DNA of 64,000 bases from Bacteroides intestinalis (GTDB taxonomy: Bacteria > Bacteroidota > Bacteroidia > Bacteroidales > Bacteroidaceae): contig NZ_QRZF01000002.1 in the NCBI RefSeq assembly GCF_003464595.1, positions 416,052 through 480,051 of the forward strand, written 5' to 3'. Positions 61,068-64,000 of the stretch are shown here, one piece after another. The position numbers were made by a program, and so were the translations under genes. The notes beneath the pieces are model-generated. The model was not told where the DNA came from and searched no databases. It saw nothing but the letters and a program-made list of their open reading frames with translations. The stretch's first letter is position 1; every line of letters starts with the position of its first letter.

Positions 61068-61142
61068 TTCTGCCAAACTGACAGCCTTTCTGCCAACCTG
61101 TAAAATTACAACCTCTCTGAACATTTTGGCACGACGTTTGTC
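61068..61142 (+). promoter_or_regulatory. dnaK upstream region: direct repeat plus sigma-54-like site
   Basis: TTCTGCCAAACTG (61068-61080) and TTCTGCCAACCTG (61088-61100) are 12/13 identical and 20 bp apart. Next, TGGCACG (61127-61133), four bases, TTGTC (61138-61142) closely resembles the -24/-12 sigma-54 consensus TGGCACG-N4-TTGCW. It lies 71 bp before the start codon. ACATTTTGGCAC here also resembles a word upstream of clpB. Confidence 0.45.
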
Positions 61143-61212
61143 TTTTTATTGGCGTCTGCTGCTGAGGCAGGCGACTGAAACTTGAATAATAACAAATAAA
61201 ATATTAAAGATC

Positions 61213-63132
61213 ATGGGAAAAATTATTGGTATTGACTTAGGAACTACAAACTCTTGCGTTTCTGTATTCGAAGGAAACGAACCTGTAGTAATTGCAAATA
61301 GTGAAGGAAAACGTACTACTCCGTCTATCGTAGCATTCGTTGACGGTGGTGAGCGTAAAGTGGGTGACCCTGCAAAACGTCAGGCTATCACGAACCCGAC
61401 AAGAACCGTATCCTCAATCAAACGTTTCATGGGTGAAAGTTGGGATCAGGTTCAGAAAGAAATTGCCCGTATGCCTTATAAGGTTGTTAAGGGTGACAAC
61501 AACATGCCGCGTGTAGATATTGACGGACGTCTTTATACTCCGCAAGAAATTTCAGCTATGATTCTTCAGAAAATGAAGAAAACTGCTGAAGATTATTTGG
61601 GACAAGAAGTTACGGAAGCTGTAATTACCGTTCCGGCTTACTTCTCCGATTCTCAGCGTCAGGCAACAAAAGAAGCCGGTCAGATTGCCGGTCTGGAAGT
61701 GAAACGTATCGTGAACGAACCGACAGCTGCTGCTTTGGCTTACGGTATCGATAAAGCGAACAAAGATATGAAGGTTGCCGTATTCGACCTTGGTGGTGGT
61801 ACATTCGATATCTCTATCCTTGAATTCGGTGGCGGTGTATTCGAAGTATTGTCAACAAACGGTGATACTCACTTGGGTGGTGACGACTTTGATCAGGTAA
61901 TTATCACTTGGTTGGTAGATGAATTCAAGAATGACGAAGGTGCCGACCTGACTCAGGACCCGATGGCTATGCAACGTCTGAAAGAAGCTGCTGAAAAGGC
62001 TAAGATTGAATTGTCTTCTTCTACAAGTACTGAAATTAACTTGCCGTACATTATGCCGGTAGGTGGTGTACCTAAGCACTTGGTTAAGACTTTAACTCGT
62101 GCTAAGTTCGAAGCTTTGGCTCACACTTTGATTCAGGCTTGTCTGGAACCGTGTAAGAAGGCTATGTCTGATGCTGGTTTGAGCAACTCTGATATTGACG
62201 AAGTAATTCTTGTGGGTGGTTCTTCACGTATACCGGCTGTACAGAAGTTGGTTGAAGATTTCTTCGGTAAAGCTCCTTCTAAAGGTGTAAATCCGGATGA
62301 AGTAGTAGCCGTAGGTGCTGCTGTACAGGGTGCTGTGCTGACGGACGAAATCAAGGGTGTGGTATTGCTGGATGTTACTCCGCTGTCTATGGGTATCGAA
62401 ACTCTGGGTGGTGTAATGACCAAGTTGATCGATGCAAACACTACTATTCCGTGCAAGAAGAGTGAAACATTCTCTACTGCTGCTGATAACCAGAGCGAAG
62501 TAACGATCCATGTATTGCAAGGAGAGCGTCCGATGGCTGCTCAGAATAAGTCAATCGGTCAGTTTAACCTGTCAGGTATTGCTCCGGCTCGTCGTGGTGT
62601 TCCTCAGATTGAGGTAACGTTCGATATCGATGCTAACGGTATCTTGAAGGTATCTGCTAAGGATAAGGCTACAGGTAAAGAGCAAGCTATCCGTATCGAA
62701 GCTTCCAGCGGTTTGAGCAAAGAAGAAATTGAAAAGATGAAGGCTGAAGCTGAAGCTAATGCAGAAGCTGATAAGAAAGAACGTGAAAAGATTGACAAGC
62801 TGAATCAGGCTGACTCAATGATCTTCACTACTGAAAATCAGTTGAAAGAATTGGGTGACAAGCTGCCGGCTGACAAGAAAGCTCCGATTGAAGCTGCTTT
62901 GCAGAAACTGAAAGATGCTCATAAGGCACAGGATCTGGCTGCTGTTGATACTGCTATGGCAGAGCTGAATACTGCATTCCAGGCTGCAAGTGCTGAAATG
63001 TATGCACAGAGCGGTGCTCAAGGTGGTGCTCAGACCGGTCCTGATATGAATGCCGGACAAGCTGGTGGTGCTCAGGATAGTGCTAAGCATGGTGACAACG
63101 TGCAAGATGCAGACTTCGAGGAAGTTAAGTAA
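61213..63132 (+). CDS. dnaK: Chaperone DnaK (Hsp70)
   Basis: A 639-residue Hsp70. ATPase domain with [38 protein letters not shown], and [22 protein letters not shown]; substrate-binding domain with [21 protein letters not shown] and [17 protein letters not shown]; a C-terminal Gly/Ala/Gln-rich tail. All parts are complete. Unlike many genomes, grpE and dnaJ are not adjacent. It is monocistronic, with its own terminator. Confidence 0.98.
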   Translation: MGKIIGIDLGTTNSCVSVFEGNEPVVIANSEGKRTTPSIVAFVDGGERKVGDPAKRQAITNPTRTVSSIKRFMGESWDQVQKEIARMPYKVVKGDNNMPRVDIDGRLYTPQEISAMILQKMKKTAEDYLGQEVTEAVITVPAYFSDSQRQATKEAGQIAGLEVKRIVNEPTAAALAYGIDKANKDMKVAVFDLGGGTFDISILEFGGGVFEVLSTNGDTHLGGDDFDQVIITWLVDEFKNDEGADLTQDPMAMQRLKEAAEKAKIELSSSTSTEINLPYIMPVGGVPKHLVKTLTRAKFEALAHTLIQACLEPCKKAMSDAGLSNSDIDEVILVGGSSRIPAVQKLVEDFFGKAPSKGVNPDEVVAVGAAVQGAVLTDEIKGVVLLDVTPLSMGIETLGGVMTKLIDANTTIPCKKSETFSTAADNQSEVTIHVLQGERPMAAQNKSIGQFNLSGIAPARRGVPQIEVTFDIDANGILKVSAKDKATGKEQAIRIEASSGLSKEEIEKMKAEAEANAEADKKEREKIDKLNQADSMIFTTENQLKELGDKLPADKKAPIEAALQKLKDAHKAQDLAAVDTAMAELNTAFQAASAEMYAQSGAQGGAQTGPDMNAGQAGGAQDSAKHGDNVQDADFEEVK

Positions 63133-63164
63133 GTTCGGTAGATAAACGAATAATATATAATAAG

Positions 63165-63202
63165 AAAAGAGTTGTAAGTTAACTACTTACAGCTCTTTTT
63201 TT
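63165..63202 (+). terminator. Terminator after dnaK
   Basis: AAAAGAGTTGTAAGT (63165-63179) pairs with ACTTACAGCTCTTTT (63185-63199) with one wobble, followed by more T. Confidence 0.92.
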
Positions 63203-63317
63203 TGTCTGTGTGCGATTGAAGGGTTGTGAGTGGTTTATTGGAGTTTGGTATTTGTTATATTTTCAAAGTATACGCGATATTTTAAGCCTACAATTTCGGA
63301 TAGCTTTAAAAACTAAG

Positions 63318-63325
63318 TATCTTTG
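63318..63325 (+). promoter_or_regulatory. -7 promoter box before the GH31 gene
   Basis: TATCTTTG matches TAnnTTTG; TTTC 20 bp upstream (63294-63297) is a weak -33 box. The start codon is 41 bp downstream. Confidence 0.6.
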
Positions 63326-63365
63326 CAAAGTGCGTTCGGAAAGATAACCTTATAAAGAAAAAAAC

Positions 63366-64000
63366 ATGAAGAAATCACTCAATCACTCTGGGAAGTTGAC
63401 GGCATTGGTATTTGCTTCCTTCCTATGTTTTATGCGACCCTGTCTATCTGCATATGCAGTGGAAGAAAACTACACCGGAATAACGCAACAAGAAGCTTTA
63501 ATTGTAGACGTTGTGAAAATCAATCCAACTACAGTTGACATCTTGTTTTCCAATCACCAGCGTATGACGCTCGACTTTTATGGAGAAAATATTTTCAGAG
63601 TGTTCCAGGATAATTCAGGTGGGATGCTCCGTGATCCGAAAGCAAAGCCTGAAGCTAAAATTCTCGTGGACCAACCACGTAGAGGTGTATCTCAATTGGA
63701 TATTAAAAATAATGGTGACATTTTCTCGATTACCAGCGGAAAAATAAAAGTAGAGTTTGATAAGAGCACCGCATTGATGAAAGTCATAAACCTCAAAACT
63801 GGAGCTACTGTGCTGGAAGAGGCTGAGCCTGTTCTTTTTGATAAAGAAAGAGTTACCTTGAAACTGAAAGAAGACCTTCAGGAATATTTTTATGGGGGTG
63901 GTGTACAAAACGGCCGTTTCTCACACAAAGGCAGGACCATTTCTATTGAAAACCAAAATAGCTGGACAGATGGGGGAGTAGCATCTCCCAATCCATATTA
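63366..64000 (+). CDS. Partial gene: GH31-family glycosidase, N-terminal part
   Basis: The frame is open from ATG 63366 to the window end (211 codons). A signal peptide (about 1-32, LTALVFASFLCFMRPCLSAYA) is followed by the N-terminal beta-sandwich of GH31 alpha-glucosidase-type enzymes, with the conserved EDLQEYFYGGGVQNGRFSHKGRTI and NSWTDGGVASPNPY. The catalytic barrel lies beyond the window. Probable role: periplasmic hydrolysis of alpha-linked glycans. Specificity cannot be judged. Confidence 0.85.
   Translation, partial: MKKSLNHSGKLTALVFASFLCFMRPCLSAYAVEENYTGITQQEALIVDVVKINPTTVDILFSNHQRMTLDFYGENIFRVFQDNSGGMLRDPKAKPEAKILVDQPRRGVSQLDIKNNGDIFSITSGKIKVEFDKSTALMKVINLKTGATVLEEAEPVLFDKERVTLKLKEDLQEYFYGGGVQNGRFSHKGRTISIENQNSWTDGGVASPNPY

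Overview
The window looks like a chromosome segment from a gut Bacteroides (order Bacteroidales). The evidence is the repeated TAnnTTTG (-7) promoter boxes, often with a TTTG-like -33 box 19-21 bp upstream, together with many Bacteroidales-type families: DUF4199, DUF5606, DUF6048/DUF6452, DUF6078, DUF3276, a periplasmic-propeller regulator with a LuxR-type domain, and the FloA-NfeD-TPR trio. The species cannot be fixed from sequence alone.

Positions 1 to about 16,020 are accessory DNA. The left edge cuts the 5' half of a probable nuclease-NTPase defence gene. An AT-rich gap and two overlapping insertion-sequence relics (IS256- and IS66-type) follow. A compact GC-rich mobilizable element (about 1,770-5,690) then carries a tyrosine integrase, a helix-turn-helix protein and a MobV relaxase. 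Its 590-bp non-coding middle holds a tandem 8-bp repeat array, a 160-nt multi-stem inverted-repeat structure and an oriT-like hairpin region. Next comes a minus-strand operon joining a GntR regulator to alkylation-repair genes (ABM protein, AlkA-like glycosylase, Ada-N/MGMT). A second minus-strand operon (signal-peptide-bearing alcohol dehydrogenase, aldo/keto reductase, SUMF1-like lipoprotein) faces an AraC regulator. The region ends with an orphan AbiEi-like wHTH gene, a second tyrosine recombinase and a protein with three predicted helix-turn-helix segments.

From mnmE (16,024) onward the content is ordinary Bacteroides core: tRNA modification (mnmE, a TtcA-like gene), a soluble hybrid histidine kinase, membrane-organising FloA/NfeD, ApbE, MntP, a GT2 glycosyltransferase, SRP RNA plus tRNA-Thr(UGU), a propeller/LuxR regulator, a CPA2 antiporter, translation genes (pth, L25, nusB), yajC-ybbR-coaE, clpB, a LysR-YeiH pair, an ECF sigma operon, recA, bcp, a carboxyspermidine-synthase-like dehydrogenase, two Crp/Fnr regulators with a MATE pump, dnaK, and the start of a GH31 glycosidase at the right edge.

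The less expected signals lie between genes. There is a 6S-like long-hairpin RNA whose 3' half can alternatively form its own terminator. Three intergenic arrays have different sequences but share a 22-bp period. Two copies of an ~85-bp perfect inverted-repeat element with a conserved loop lie between convergent genes. clpB and dnaK share upstream motifs, and the one at dnaK resembles a sigma-54 site.
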